This document shows positions 26,259 through 34,395 of a DNA stretch of 64,000 bases, piece after piece. A model generated the notes under the pieces. That model had not been told where the DNA came from. It saw nothing but the letters and a program-made list of their open reading frames with translations, and did not search any database. The DNA is taken from the NCBI GenBank assembly GCA_900129675.1, contig FSRD01000001.1, positions 6,251,501-6,315,500 of the forward strand, given 5' to 3'. The first letter of the stretch is position 1, and each line of letters starts with the position of its first letter. Origin of the DNA: Bradyrhizobium erythrophlei. GTDB taxonomy: Bacteria; Pseudomonadota; Alphaproteobacteria; Rhizobiales; Xanthobacteraceae. The position numbers were made by a program, and so were the translations under genes.

Positions 26259-26957
26259 TTATCGGCTGAGGGACGCGTTTGTTTGGCCGAACAATACCTT
26301 GCTGGACTGGTTGTCGACCGTCGGCTTGATGTTGATTTCATCGGCCTTCGCATAGGCGCGCTTCACCGTAGCTCGGTCGCGGATACTCTCGAACCAACGT
26401 TTCAAGTGCGGGAAATCTTCCAGCTTCTGCCTTTGGCGTTCGTGAGGGACGACCCACGGATAGACCGCCATGTCCGCGATGGAGTATTCGCCGCCAATAA
26501 AAGCGCGATCGGCAAGGCGGCGATTCAGTACACCATACAGTCGATTTGTTTCGTTGACATAGCGATCTATGGCGTAGGGAATCTTCTCCGGCGCATACTG
26601 CACGAAGTGATGGTTCTGGCCGGCCATTGGACCCAGGCCACCCATCTGCCAGAACAGCCACTGCGTCACCTCGACACGCTTGCGCAGGTCGAGTGGAAGG
26701 AATTTTCCGGTTTTCTCGGCCAGGTACGAGAGGATGGCACCGGATTCGAATACGCTGACCGGTGCACCGCCGCCGGCCGGCTGATGATCGACGATTGCGG
26801 GGATCCGGTTGTTCGGAGATATCTTTAGGAACGCCGGCAAGAACTGATCGCCGGCTCGTATATCGACGGGCACAATCTTATAGGGAAGGCCAGCCTCCTC
26901 GAGAAAGATCGTGATTTTATGTCCGTTCGGCGTCGTCCAGTAGTGAAGATCAATCAT
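26259..26957 (-). CDS. Nu-class glutathione S-transferase (YfcG-like)
   Basis: GST of 232 residues with the Nu-class hallmarks. The first helix reads YWTTPNGHKITIFLEEAGLP, followed by LKISPNNRIPAIVDHQPAGG with the class-specific insertion and FESGAILSYLAEKTGKFLP. The helical domain has QMGGLGPMAGQNHHFVQYAP and EYSIADMAVYPWV. Nu-class enzymes bind two glutathiones and act as disulfide or thioether reductases; in sphingomonads one of them removes glutathione after ether cleavage. Lying directly upstream of the LigE-like gene, it could take that second step here. Confidence 0.88.
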   Translation of the reverse strand: MIDLHYWTTPNGHKITIFLEEAGLPYKIVPVDIRAGDQFLPAFLKISPNNRIPAIVDHQPAGGGAPVSVFESGAILSYLAEKTGKFLPLDLRKRVEVTQWLFWQMGGLGPMAGQNHHFVQYAPEKIPYAIDRYVNETNRLYGVLNRRLADRAFIGGEYSIADMAVYPWVVPHERQRQKLEDFPHLKRWFESIRDRATVKRAYAKADEINIKPTVDNQSSKVLFGQTNASLSR

Positions 26958-27011
26958 GTGCAGTCTCCTATATCCCGGTTGTGCTGTCGTCGACCGCGTC
27001 AGCCGGGGCCC

Positions 27012-28706
27012 TCAAGCGCGTAAGACTTTACGGATCTCCGCCGCGGCTTTTTCGGCGACCATCACCGTCGGAATGTGGGTATTCGCCCTGGGTACCTTCG
27101 GCATGATCGACGCGTCAGCCACGAAGAGACCGTCCACGCCCTTGACCCTGGTGCTCGAGTCGACCACGTCGCCGAGAGCGCATGTGCCGGCTGGATGAGC
27201 CATCGAGGTGGCGGAAGAGATAACGAGGTCTTCGAATGCCTTGTCGTCGGTGAACGCGCCGAGAAGGCGGCCGGCGCCAATCCGGCGGTTGAGCGTGAAG
27301 CGGCGAACGCTGCGGTTTATATCGAGAACTGCAACAAGCGCCACGCTGAACAGGTCCGATTTCCAACCCGGCTGGTTCAGTAGTTTTATTGGCAGTTTGG
27401 GCGGCAGAAGGAACGTCTCGTGAGTTATCGCGTCGACCGCAGGGTCCATCATCAATTCACGCGCGATTTTTACCGCGGCAATCATTCTGTCGCGGTCGCG
27501 ACGGTCCTGGAGCAGCGCAAGAGCCAGCTTCGGTGCGCCGTTTTTGCTGGTCAAAGAGACCTTGCCGCGCGAGAACGGCGAATAGAGACAAACCTGCAGC
27601 ATGCCCAGACCTACGTCGCGGTCTCGGGGGCCCGACCTGGAGACGAGTCCCATAAAGAGATCGGACGGTGGGGCTCCGATATAGTTCGACGAAAGCCGAA
27701 GGCATCCGAGCACGTAGCTGCGCATCGCCGGATCGTGTCTCGCACCCGCGCGCACCACCGCGCCGAGATGCACACAGATGTGATTCTGGAGGTTCTCGCC
27801 GATCTTCGGGTTGTCCAGGACCGGTTTGATGCCAAGCGCGCTGAGTTCGTTGGCGGATCCGAGTCCCGAACGCTGAAGGAGAACCGGCGAGAAGATGGCT
27901 CCGGCGGCCACGATGACACGGGCTGCGCTCACCCGTTGCGTCGAGCCGTCGAGTTCTCGAAATTCAATGCCGGTGACCTTTTGTCCTTCAAACAGTAGAG
28001 CGGTCACCTCCGCATTGGACAGGATCTTGAGATTGGGACGCTTACGAACTTCTGGGGTAAGGTACGCGAGCGCGGCGGACGTACGTATTTTGCCGTTGTT
28101 GCTGAACGGCATCTCGAACAGTCCATCCTCATCGGATCCGTTCAGGTCGCGCCCGAATCGGTAGCCCCGCTTTTCAGCCGCCTGCGCGAGCGCTTCCGTG
28201 AATTTCGGCCAGGTCGAGCGCGGACGCCGGCTGATCGGAATGGGGCCGGCGTCGCCGTGTACTCCGCCGGGAAAGTCGAGGTCTCGCTCCAGCTTGCTGA
28301 AGAATGGCAGGCAATCCTCATAACTCCACCCGGTGGCTCCTGCGGCTTTCCACGCGTCGTAGTCCGAGGGGAGCCCGCGCGGAGCCCACATGCCCATAAC
28401 CGACCCGCCGCCTCCCATCACTTTGGCCTGCGGAAATAGCACGGTGGGCTCTCCGGGACGGGTCTCCGCCTCGACAGGCCAGAAATAGTCGGGATTGGCG
28501 TAGGAGCGAGGAAAGATGTCAGCGATATCCTCCGGGAGCGCGTCAATCGGAGTATCCCGACCTGCCTCGATCAACAGGATCTTGAGGGACGGATCTTCAC
28601 TTAGTCGCGCGGCAAGGACGCTGCCGGCCGCCCCGCCTCCCACCACAACGAAATCGGGCACTTCTTGTGCCGAAACTTGATCTCCAAACCGAGCCCTGGC
28701 GTTCAC
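27012..28706 (-). CDS. GMC-family FAD-dependent alcohol oxidoreductase
   Basis: Flavoprotein of 564 residues of the glucose-methanol-choline family. The FAD motif VVVGGGAAGSVLAARLSEDP is near residue 20. GGSVMGMWAPRGLPSDYDAW is the N-terminal GMC signature and AGAIFSPVLLQRSGLG the second signature. The C-terminal His-containing part is MAHPAGTCALG, then DASIMPKVPRANTHIPTVMV. The usual second catalytic His/Asn position lies in the NTHIPT segment. Such enzymes oxidise primary alcohols, including aromatic and polyether side chains. It is the first gene of the minus-strand run with the two GSTs. Confidence 0.9.
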   Translation of the reverse strand: MNARARFGDQVSAQEVPDFVVVGGGAAGSVLAARLSEDPSLKILLIEAGRDTPIDALPEDIADIFPRSYANPDYFWPVEAETRPGEPTVLFPQAKVMGGGGSVMGMWAPRGLPSDYDAWKAAGATGWSYEDCLPFFSKLERDLDFPGGVHGDAGPIPISRRPRSTWPKFTEALAQAAEKRGYRFGRDLNGSDEDGLFEMPFSNNGKIRTSAALAYLTPEVRKRPNLKILSNAEVTALLFEGQKVTGIEFRELDGSTQRVSAARVIVAAGAIFSPVLLQRSGLGSANELSALGIKPVLDNPKIGENLQNHICVHLGAVVRAGARHDPAMRSYVLGCLRLSSNYIGAPPSDLFMGLVSRSGPRDRDVGLGMLQVCLYSPFSRGKVSLTSKNGAPKLALALLQDRRDRDRMIAAVKIARELMMDPAVDAITHETFLLPPKLPIKLLNQPGWKSDLFSVALVAVLDINRSVRRFTLNRRIGAGRLLGAFTDDKAFEDLVISSATSMAHPAGTCALGDVVDSSTRVKGVDGLFVADASIMPKVPRANTHIPTVMVAEKAAAEIRKVLRA

Positions 28707-28953
28707 TTCTTTTATCTCCTGCCTTGGGCGCCTTCCGTTGGCAGAATGACGGCAACGGCGCGCCCAGGCTCGTGGTCAGATCCGCCGCATTCGAAAAGCG
28801 GCACGCCCCTTCGACGGGCGATCTGTCCGATATCAAGAACGGCCCACTAGCAAAAATCATTAATACTGTTGGTCGGCATTATGAATTCGGATGCCGCTTA
28901 CCGCCCTGTGAGCGGGTGCGACGAAAGCAATAGTGGTGGGAATTACTGACGAT

Positions 28954-28973
28954 AGTTTAGGTTAGTTTAGGTT
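28954..28973 (+). repeat. Direct 10-bp repeat in the divergent promoter
   Basis: AGTTTAGGTT occurs twice with no spacer. The period of about one helical turn would suit a regulator or polymerase contact, but no binder is known. Confidence 0.5.
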
Positions 28974-29014
28974 CATCGGCCGGGGCCGGACTCCGTTTTC
29001 GATCCGCAGCCGGG

Positions 29015-29031
29015 CATTACGATAGGTAATA
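29015..29031. promoter_or_regulatory. LysR-type dyad upstream of the LLM operon
   Basis: CATTACG-ATA-GGTAATA shares the 17-bp layout and the left arm CATTACG with the sites at 19,675 and 20,696. The core TTACGATAGGTAA is T-N11-A. It lies about 80 bases upstream of the LLM start. Confidence 0.5.
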
Positions 29032-29108
29032 CACTTCTTCATAAATGATTATTTTATCCGATGGTCGGGGATTGATAGACGATGTGTGCTCACACGAGAG
29101 GACACTCC

Positions 29109-30230
29109 ATGCAACTCGGTTTCTTCACGATGCCCATTCATCCGCTGGGTAAGGACTGGCGGAAGTCATTGCGGGAGGACCGCGAAGCTTTCATCTTAGC
29201 GGACGAACTCGGCTTCACCGAAGGATATTGCGGCGAGCACGTTACCGACCAGGCGGAGAACATCACTTCGTGCTCTCTCTTTCTGGGAACGCTTGTAGAC
29301 GCGACGAAACGAATCAAGCTCGGGACTGGAACGGTCAACGTACCGAACAGCCACCCCGCCACTGTTGCGTCTCAGATCGCGATGCTGGACCATTTGCTCG
29401 ATGGGCGCTTCATCTTCGGGATCAGTCCCGGAGGCCTTCTCTCGGACGCAGAAGTCTTCGGAAACCTCGACGCCGATCGCAACGAGATGTTTCTCGAAGG
29501 AATAAACCACATCCTAAAGATCTGGTCGTCGAAGCCCCCTTACGACATCCGTGGCAAGTACTGGACCATTTCCACCGCGAAAACCGTGTTAGCGGAGATC
29601 GGGCAGGGCATCCTTCCGAAGCCCCTTCAGAAGCCGCACCCGCCGATCGTAGTCACGGCTGTAGCTCCGTTTTCCAAAGGGGTCACCGAGGCGGCGGCAA
29701 GAGGTTGGGAGCCGATATCGGCGAACTTTCTGATGCCGGCGTGGGTGAAGAGCCATTGGCCGAAATACGCCGAGGGTTGTGCGCGGGCGGGGCGCCCCGC
29801 CGATCCCGCAAATTGGAGGGTGGCGAAAAGCGTCTTCGTCGCGTCAGATAGGAACGTCGCCCGCGAATACGCTACATCCGCCAACAGCCCGTACCGCTTC
29901 TACTACGACCAGATGTTTACGAAGCTGAAGAAGGGAGGAAGAATCGAGTTGTTCAAACCGCGTCGCGACATGCCGGACGACGAAGTCACGCTCGACATGA
30001 TCATGGAGGCCCTGGTTATTTATGGCACGCCCGATGAGGTGACCGACAAAATCCTGGCGTTCCGGGAGACAGTCGGTGAGTTCGGTACGATGTTGTATGC
30101 GGGCCACGACTGGCTCGATCCCGAACTTGCTCGGCAATCGATGATCCTGATGGCCGAGAAGGTCCAACCCATGATCGGTTCGCCCAAGAGCAGTCCGAGC
30201 ACCGTGCAGCACAGCCGCGTTTCGGCTTAG
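29109..30230 (+). CDS. LLM-class (luciferase-like) flavin-dependent monooxygenase
   Basis: Oxygenase of 373 residues of the bacterial-luciferase superfamily, which uses reduced FMN or F420 and O2. Near the start it has LGFFTMPIHPLGKDWRKSLR, then LADELGFTEGYCGEHVTD, RIKLGTGTVNVPNSHPATVA and LDHLLDGRFIFGISPGG. These are the family strands and the TIM-barrel flavin site. AGAGGA precedes the ATG at 29,109; an in-frame ATG at 29,082 lacks one. It is the first gene of a plus-strand unit with a hydrolase and an FMN dehydrogenase. The flavin reductase at 19,059 could supply FMNH2. Its relatives include limonene monooxygenase-like and alkanesulfonate enzymes; the substrate is open. Confidence 0.87.
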   Translation: MQLGFFTMPIHPLGKDWRKSLREDREAFILADELGFTEGYCGEHVTDQAENITSCSLFLGTLVDATKRIKLGTGTVNVPNSHPATVASQIAMLDHLLDGRFIFGISPGGLLSDAEVFGNLDADRNEMFLEGINHILKIWSSKPPYDIRGKYWTISTAKTVLAEIGQGILPKPLQKPHPPIVVTAVAPFSKGVTEAAARGWEPISANFLMPAWVKSHWPKYAEGCARAGRPADPANWRVAKSVFVASDRNVAREYATSANSPYRFYYDQMFTKLKKGGRIELFKPRRDMPDDEVTLDMIMEALVIYGTPDEVTDKILAFRETVGEFGTMLYAGHDWLDPELARQSMILMAEKVQPMIGSPKSSPSTVQHSRVSA

Positions 30231-30294
30231 CGCTCCGGCGCAACTGAATCATCCGCGGTCCGCTTGGGAGCGGCCTAGCTTTGCGAGATACCTG

Positions 30295-31095
30295 ATGATG
30301 GCCAAGATCACCGTTCCGGGCGGCGCTGGGATTTCCGTTCGCATCGACGGGAAAGAAGGCAGCCCGTGGCTGGTCCTCTCCAATGGCGTTACCGCGACCC
30401 ACCGGATGTGGGACCCTCAGATGGAGATGCTCACAAAGAAGTACCGGGTCCTTCGATACAATGCGCGAGGACACGGAGAAAGCGATGCGCCGCCACCACC
30501 GTATTCCTTCGACGATTTGGTTGCCGATGTCGTCGGCCTGATGGATTACTTCGAGATGAAAAGTCCGACGTTCATGGGCCTCTCTCTGGGGGGCATGACG
30601 GGACTTGGAGTCGCGTTGTCACATCCAAAAAGGCTTCGCGCGCTGGTGTGTTGCGACGCGCGAGCGGACGCTCCGCCACCGTTCGTGCAGGGCTGGGATG
30701 ATCGCATCAAGGCGATCCGGGAGAAGGGATTCTCCGCCATCATCCCCGGTACCGTGGAGCGCTGGCTTTCGGTTCCCTTCAGAAAGGAGAATCCAGCGAG
30801 AGTCGCGGAGGTCGAGGACATGATCCGATCTACGTCGCTGGCCGGCTTTGAAGGCTGCGCAGCGGCGTTGAAGCGGCTCGACTATCTCTCCTCTCTGGAT
30901 CGGATCGAGATACCGACGCTCTTCGTTTCGGGATCGGAGGACCAGGGGGCGCCTCCCAGCGTAATGCGTTCGATGGCCGAGCGCGTCCGCGGAGCGCGGT
31001 TCGAGGTGGTTGAGGGGTCGGCGCACTTGCCAAACCTCGACAACCCGGAAGGCTTCGCAATGGCAGTGCGAGATTTTCTGGGAGTCGGACGGTAG
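30295..31095 (+). CDS. Alpha/beta hydrolase, 3-oxoadipate enol-lactonase-like
   Basis: Hydrolase of 266 residues. After VLSNGVTATHRMWDPQMEML it reads YRVLRYNARGHGESDAPPPP, and the nucleophile elbow GLSLGGMTG gives Ser97. The Asp lies in FVSGSEDQGAPP and the His in EGSAHLPNLDNPEGF. The order and spacing are those of PcaD, the beta-ketoadipate enol-lactone hydrolase, but many C-C and ester hydrolases share it and no other pca gene is nearby. Lying between an LLM monooxygenase and a hydroxyacid dehydrogenase, it could open a lactone or ester made by Baeyer-Villiger-type oxygenation. Confidence 0.82.
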   Translation: MMAKITVPGGAGISVRIDGKEGSPWLVLSNGVTATHRMWDPQMEMLTKKYRVLRYNARGHGESDAPPPPYSFDDLVADVVGLMDYFEMKSPTFMGLSLGGMTGLGVALSHPKRLRALVCCDARADAPPPFVQGWDDRIKAIREKGFSAIIPGTVERWLSVPFRKENPARVAEVEDMIRSTSLAGFEGCAAALKRLDYLSSLDRIEIPTLFVSGSEDQGAPPSVMRSMAERVRGARFEVVEGSAHLPNLDNPEGFAMAVRDFLGVGR

Positions 31096-31190
31096 TCGAC
31101 CTAACCAGGCTTCCGTTTCTGCCCCCGAAAGTCGTGGTCACGACGTGTGGCGGCGGGTCGGTTTGTGTACGATCGTTGGAGCAATCGAAA

Positions 31191-32402
31191 ATGGCCCGCA
31201 GGCGTCTCTATAGGGGATCGGACTTTCGTAAGGCGCTGAGCATCGCCGAGCTCAGGGAAATCGCCAAGCGTCGCTTGCCCGCCTTTTCACTAGAGTTTCT
31301 CGAAAGCGGCGGCGAGGATGAAGTCACGCTTGGTTGGAACAGAGACGTATTCAAGTCCCTCCGTTTCGTGCCGAAGACGCTTGTCAATACCAGTTCGTGC
31401 AATATCGACGCCGTCCATTGCTCCACCAAATTCGCTTCGCCGCTGATCATCGGCCCCTCGGGCCACAACAACATCATGCGCAGCGACGGAGATAGGCATC
31501 TCGCGAGCGCCGCGGCGGCTGCGGGAATTCCCTATACGCTGGCGACCCTGTCCAATACCCGGCTTGAAGATCTAGCTGAACATTATCCGGGAAAGCTTTG
31601 GATGCAGCTATACGTGTTCAAGGACCGGGCCCTGACTGACGACATAATCAACAGGGCGGATGATGCCGGTTATGATGCACTGGTGTTCACGACGGACGCC
31701 AACGTGTTTGGTTGGCGCGAGTGGGATCGTCGGCGCTTCCGCGCTCCCGGCAAGCTTTCGTACGGGAATATGCTGGATGCATTCATGCACCCGCGTTGGT
31801 TTTGGGACGTCATGATTCCGAATGGCGTTCCACCGATTCCCAACGTCACGCACTTTTTTCCTGAGGATGCGCGCGACACAAAGAGCGCCATCACCATCAT
31901 TCCAAGTCTTTTCGCACCGACGATCGATTGGACGACCGTGGAAGATCTCCGCGCTCGGTGGAAGCGGAAATTGATCATCAAGGGCATCCTCAGCGTGGAA
32001 GATGCCTGCAAGGCAGCTGACGCCGGTTGTGACGGGATCGTCCTCTCCAATCACGGTGGGCGGCATCTTGATACTTGCATCTCTCCCATGGAGATCCTTC
32101 CGGAAGTGGCAGAGCGTGTCGGCAACCGTCTTAGTATAATCGTCGATAGCGGATTCCGCAGGGGAAGCGACGTCGTAAAGGCCATAGCTCTCGGTGCGCA
32201 CGCCGTGATGATCGGCCGGGCCGCGCTCTATGGTCTGGCAGCCGGAGGACAGGAGGGGGTTGCGCACGCGCTCCGACTACTGAACGACGAGATCAAAAGA
32301 GTGCTCGGCATGATCGGATGTCCGTCACTCTCGCAGCTCGACAAGTCGTTCATCCGCTCCAGCGCTTCGTTCGAAGGGCCCGCTAGTCTGGGAGACCTCT
32401 GA
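31191..32402 (+). CDS. FMN-dependent alpha-hydroxyacid dehydrogenase/oxidase
   Basis: TIM-barrel flavoprotein of 403 residues oxidising an L-2-hydroxyacid such as lactate, mandelate or glycolate. Catalytic segments are QLYVFKDR (about 139-146), TTDANVFGWREWDRRRF, the flavin-binding Lys264 in IIKGILSVEDA, and the base His288 with Arg291 in SNHGGRHLD. IVDSGFRRGSDVVKAIALGA and MIGRAALYG bind the FMN phosphate. The usual active-site Tyr of the FDYxxGG motif is Phe36 here (LEFLESGGEDE). GGAG lies before the ATG at 31,191. The convergent GntR gene ends 23 bases downstream. Confidence 0.87.
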   Translation: MARRRLYRGSDFRKALSIAELREIAKRRLPAFSLEFLESGGEDEVTLGWNRDVFKSLRFVPKTLVNTSSCNIDAVHCSTKFASPLIIGPSGHNNIMRSDGDRHLASAAAAAGIPYTLATLSNTRLEDLAEHYPGKLWMQLYVFKDRALTDDIINRADDAGYDALVFTTDANVFGWREWDRRRFRAPGKLSYGNMLDAFMHPRWFWDVMIPNGVPPIPNVTHFFPEDARDTKSAITIIPSLFAPTIDWTTVEDLRARWKRKLIIKGILSVEDACKAADAGCDGIVLSNHGGRHLDTCISPMEILPEVAERVGNRLSIIVDSGFRRGSDVVKAIALGAHAVMIGRAALYGLAAGGQEGVAHALRLLNDEIKRVLGMIGCPSLSQLDKSFIRSSASFEGPASLGDL

Positions 32403-32424
32403 GTACGTGAAGATGCGCTCGTTG

Positions 32425-33093
32425 TTATCGATATTGGGTTCCGAATATCTTCATCTGCGTCGTGCGGAGATGGCGCGTCATTGCGTCGGCAGCACCGGTC
32501 CGGTCTCGCTTTTCGATCGCCTCGATGATTGCGTCGTGCTCGGCAAACGAGGAGTAATCAGAAGGTGGCCCGACAGGCCGGGTATCCAACCATTTCCAGA
32601 CCACGGCTCGGCGCACCTCGTCGACGATCTCGTGCACCGCGACCAGCAGCTTATTTCCGGCCGCTTCCGCGATAAGAAGGTGCAGTCGTCCGTCCAATTG
32701 CTCGTAGGCAGTCCACGTCTTCGAAGTTCTCATCTGCTTGGAAAGCGCGCGCAGGGTTTCGATTTGCTTGCGAGTCGCATTGATGGCGGCGAGGCTCGCG
32801 AGTTCAGGCTCGATCACCAGTCGCGCCTCCATTGCCTCACGTGGACTGGTGGTTGTTTGCAGCGTTTCGCGGTTGGTCGATTTTTCCGAGTTGGGGGATC
32901 GGACGAAGGTCCCGCGGCCGACCTCACGGGAAAGGTGCCCCTCATTCTCCAGGCGCGCCAGGAGCTTTCTTATCTCGCTGCGCGAAAGGCCGAACTCGTC
33001 CGCAAGCTTCCGTTCTGGAGGAAGCCGCGTGCCCGGTCCAGCCTCCAAGTAACGAGCCAACATCTCCATAGTCGGTTGTTCTCCTTCAACCAA
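32425..33093 (-). CDS. GntR family regulator, FadR subfamily
   Basis: Regulator of 222 residues. The N-terminal winged helix covers about residues 5-72, with LEAGPGTRLPPERKLADEFG, LSRSEIRKLLARLENEG and REVGRGTFV. The C-terminal part is the helical FCD ligand domain (EARLVIEPELASLAAINATR, DGRLHLLIAEAAGNKLL, HDAIIEAIEKRD), where His and Asp residues usually bind a metal and a carboxylate ligand. It is divergent from the alcohol dehydrogenase operon, and the shared gap holds TGGT-N3-ACCA dyads of FadR type. It is likely the local repressor. Confidence 0.88.
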   Translation of the reverse strand: MVEGEQPTMEMLARYLEAGPGTRLPPERKLADEFGLSRSEIRKLLARLENEGHLSREVGRGTFVRSPNSEKSTNRETLQTTTSPREAMEARLVIEPELASLAAINATRKQIETLRALSKQMRTSKTWTAYEQLDGRLHLLIAEAAGNKLLVAVHEIVDEVRRAVVWKWLDTRPVGPPSDYSSFAEHDAIIEAIEKRDRTGAADAMTRHLRTTQMKIFGTQYR

Positions 33094-33183
33094 TCTAAAC
33101 CAATCAAGTTATCCGCTCAAGATGCGCGAGAAGTCAAGACCAATATGGATTTTCGATTTGACTTCACGGATCAGATCTGCTTT

Positions 33184-33225
33184 TGGTTCAACCAGGATCG
33201 AACCAATCAGATCAATGGTTGACCA
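33184..33225. promoter_or_regulatory. FadR-type operator candidates before the alcohol dehydrogenase gene
   Basis: TGGT-TCA-ACCA at 33,184-33,194 is a perfect TGGT-N3-ACCA dyad, the FadR-family consensus core. TGGT-TG-ACCA at 33,216-33,225 is a near form with a 2-base spacer and touches the proposed start codon. More ACCAAT half sites occur at 33,089, 33,099, 33,139 and 33,202. Confidence 0.55.
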
Positions 33226-34395
33226 ATGAATGTAACTGTTGTCCAATCTCGACCCGACACCTCAATGATTGTTCCTGCGACGATGAGGGCTTGGGTGCTG
33301 GACGGGCCCAACGAGCTCCATCTTGTCGAGAAGCCCGTCCCGGTCCCGAAGAGGGCGGAAGTTTTGGTTCGGATCGACGCTGTCGCCATATGCGCCACCG
33401 ACTTGGAAATCATCGAGATGGGGACGCCCGCGTTGATTGAGGGTGGTCCTCCCTTTCACAAGAATTTCACGCCTGGCCATGAGTACATGGGGACCGTGGC
33501 CGCGCTCGGTCCCGGCGTCGACGAATATCGAGTCGGCGAACGGGTCACCGTCGAGATCCACGCCGGCTGCGGCCAATGCAAACGTTGTCGCCAGGGCATG
33601 TACACGTCCTGCCACAACTACGGTCTGAACTACGGAAACGTAGACAAGGGACACCGCGCCAACGGCTTCACCACCGACGGCGGATTCGCCGAGTACGCTA
33701 TCAACAACATCAACACGCTTTCGCGAGTGCCCGACGATATGAGCGACGAGGAGGCAACTCTCGTGGTCACGGCCGGCACGTCCATGTATGGCCTGACCGA
33801 GGTCGGTGGCCTGGTTGCGGGTGAGAGCGTGGTCGTTACGGGGCCGGGGCCGATCGGCCTGCTGGCGGTTGCCGTCGCGAAGGCGCTTGGGGCCAGTCCG
33901 GTCATACTCTCCGGTACGCGTGATGCGCGCCTCGACATTGGCAGGAAGCTGGGGGCGGATCGGGTAGTCAACATCAAAAAGGAAAGCCTCGTGTCGGTCG
34001 TGAAGGAAATGACCGGCCGAGGGGCGGACTACGTCATCGAATGCGCAGGTACCGAGACCGCGATCAACGAAGCGACGCAGATGACTAATCGGGGCGGCAA
34101 GATCTGCCTAGCGGCGTTTCCGCACGAGCCCGTGCTGGCCGACATCGGTGCTTTGGTGAAAAACAACATCTACGTCTATGGGATTCGTGGCGAAGGTAAG
34201 AGCGCGACGCGTCGGGCCATGGCTTTGATGGCAGCCAAACGTTTCGACGCGACGCTCATCCACACTCACACCTTTCCGTTAGCCGAACTTCCGACTGCGT
34301 TGGACTACGCGCGCAATCGCACCGACGACGCGATCAAGGTCGTGGTCAAAATGCACGGTTCCGAAATGCGATCCAGGAAGGAATCCACGAGATGA
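33226..34395 (+). CDS. Zinc-dependent medium-chain alcohol dehydrogenase
   Basis: MDR-family dehydrogenase of up to 389 residues. Catalytic zinc ligands lie in AICATDLEI (Cys) and GHEYMGTVAALGPGVDE (His-Glu). The structural zinc lobe is HAGCGQCKRCRQGMYTSC with four Cys. The NAD motif is VVTGPGPIGLLAVAVAKAL. It should oxidise an alcohol or sugar-acid diol, as in the sorbitol or threonine dehydrogenase group. No good ribosome site precedes the ATG at 33,226; ATG codons at 33,265 and 33,283 are alternatives and would free the operator dyad from the coding region. Its stop overlaps the ATG of the aldolase gene. Confidence 0.87.
   Translation: MNVTVVQSRPDTSMIVPATMRAWVLDGPNELHLVEKPVPVPKRAEVLVRIDAVAICATDLEIIEMGTPALIEGGPPFHKNFTPGHEYMGTVAALGPGVDEYRVGERVTVEIHAGCGQCKRCRQGMYTSCHNYGLNYGNVDKGHRANGFTTDGGFAEYAINNINTLSRVPDDMSDEEATLVVTAGTSMYGLTEVGGLVAGESVVVTGPGPIGLLAVAVAKALGASPVILSGTRDARLDIGRKLGADRVVNIKKESLVSVVKEMTGRGADYVIECAGTETAINEATQMTNRGGKICLAAFPHEPVLADIGALVKNNIYVYGIRGEGKSATRRAMALMAAKRFDATLIHTHTFPLAELPTALDYARNRTDDAIKVVVKMHGSEMRSRKESTR

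Larger units (their letters stand above)
28707..29108. other. Divergent promoter region, GMC operon / LLM operon
   Basis: About 400 bp without a gene between two divergent operons. It contains the LysR-type dyad at 29,015, a direct 10-bp repeat AGTTTAGGTT at 28,954 and 28,964, and an AT-rich stretch near 29,035-29,060 that could hold the plus-strand promoter. Confidence 0.6.

Noticed and set aside
30295..31095. pcaD as a firm gene name
   Set aside because: The sequence resembles PcaD, but no other beta-ketoadipate gene is nearby and the fold is shared by many hydrolases.
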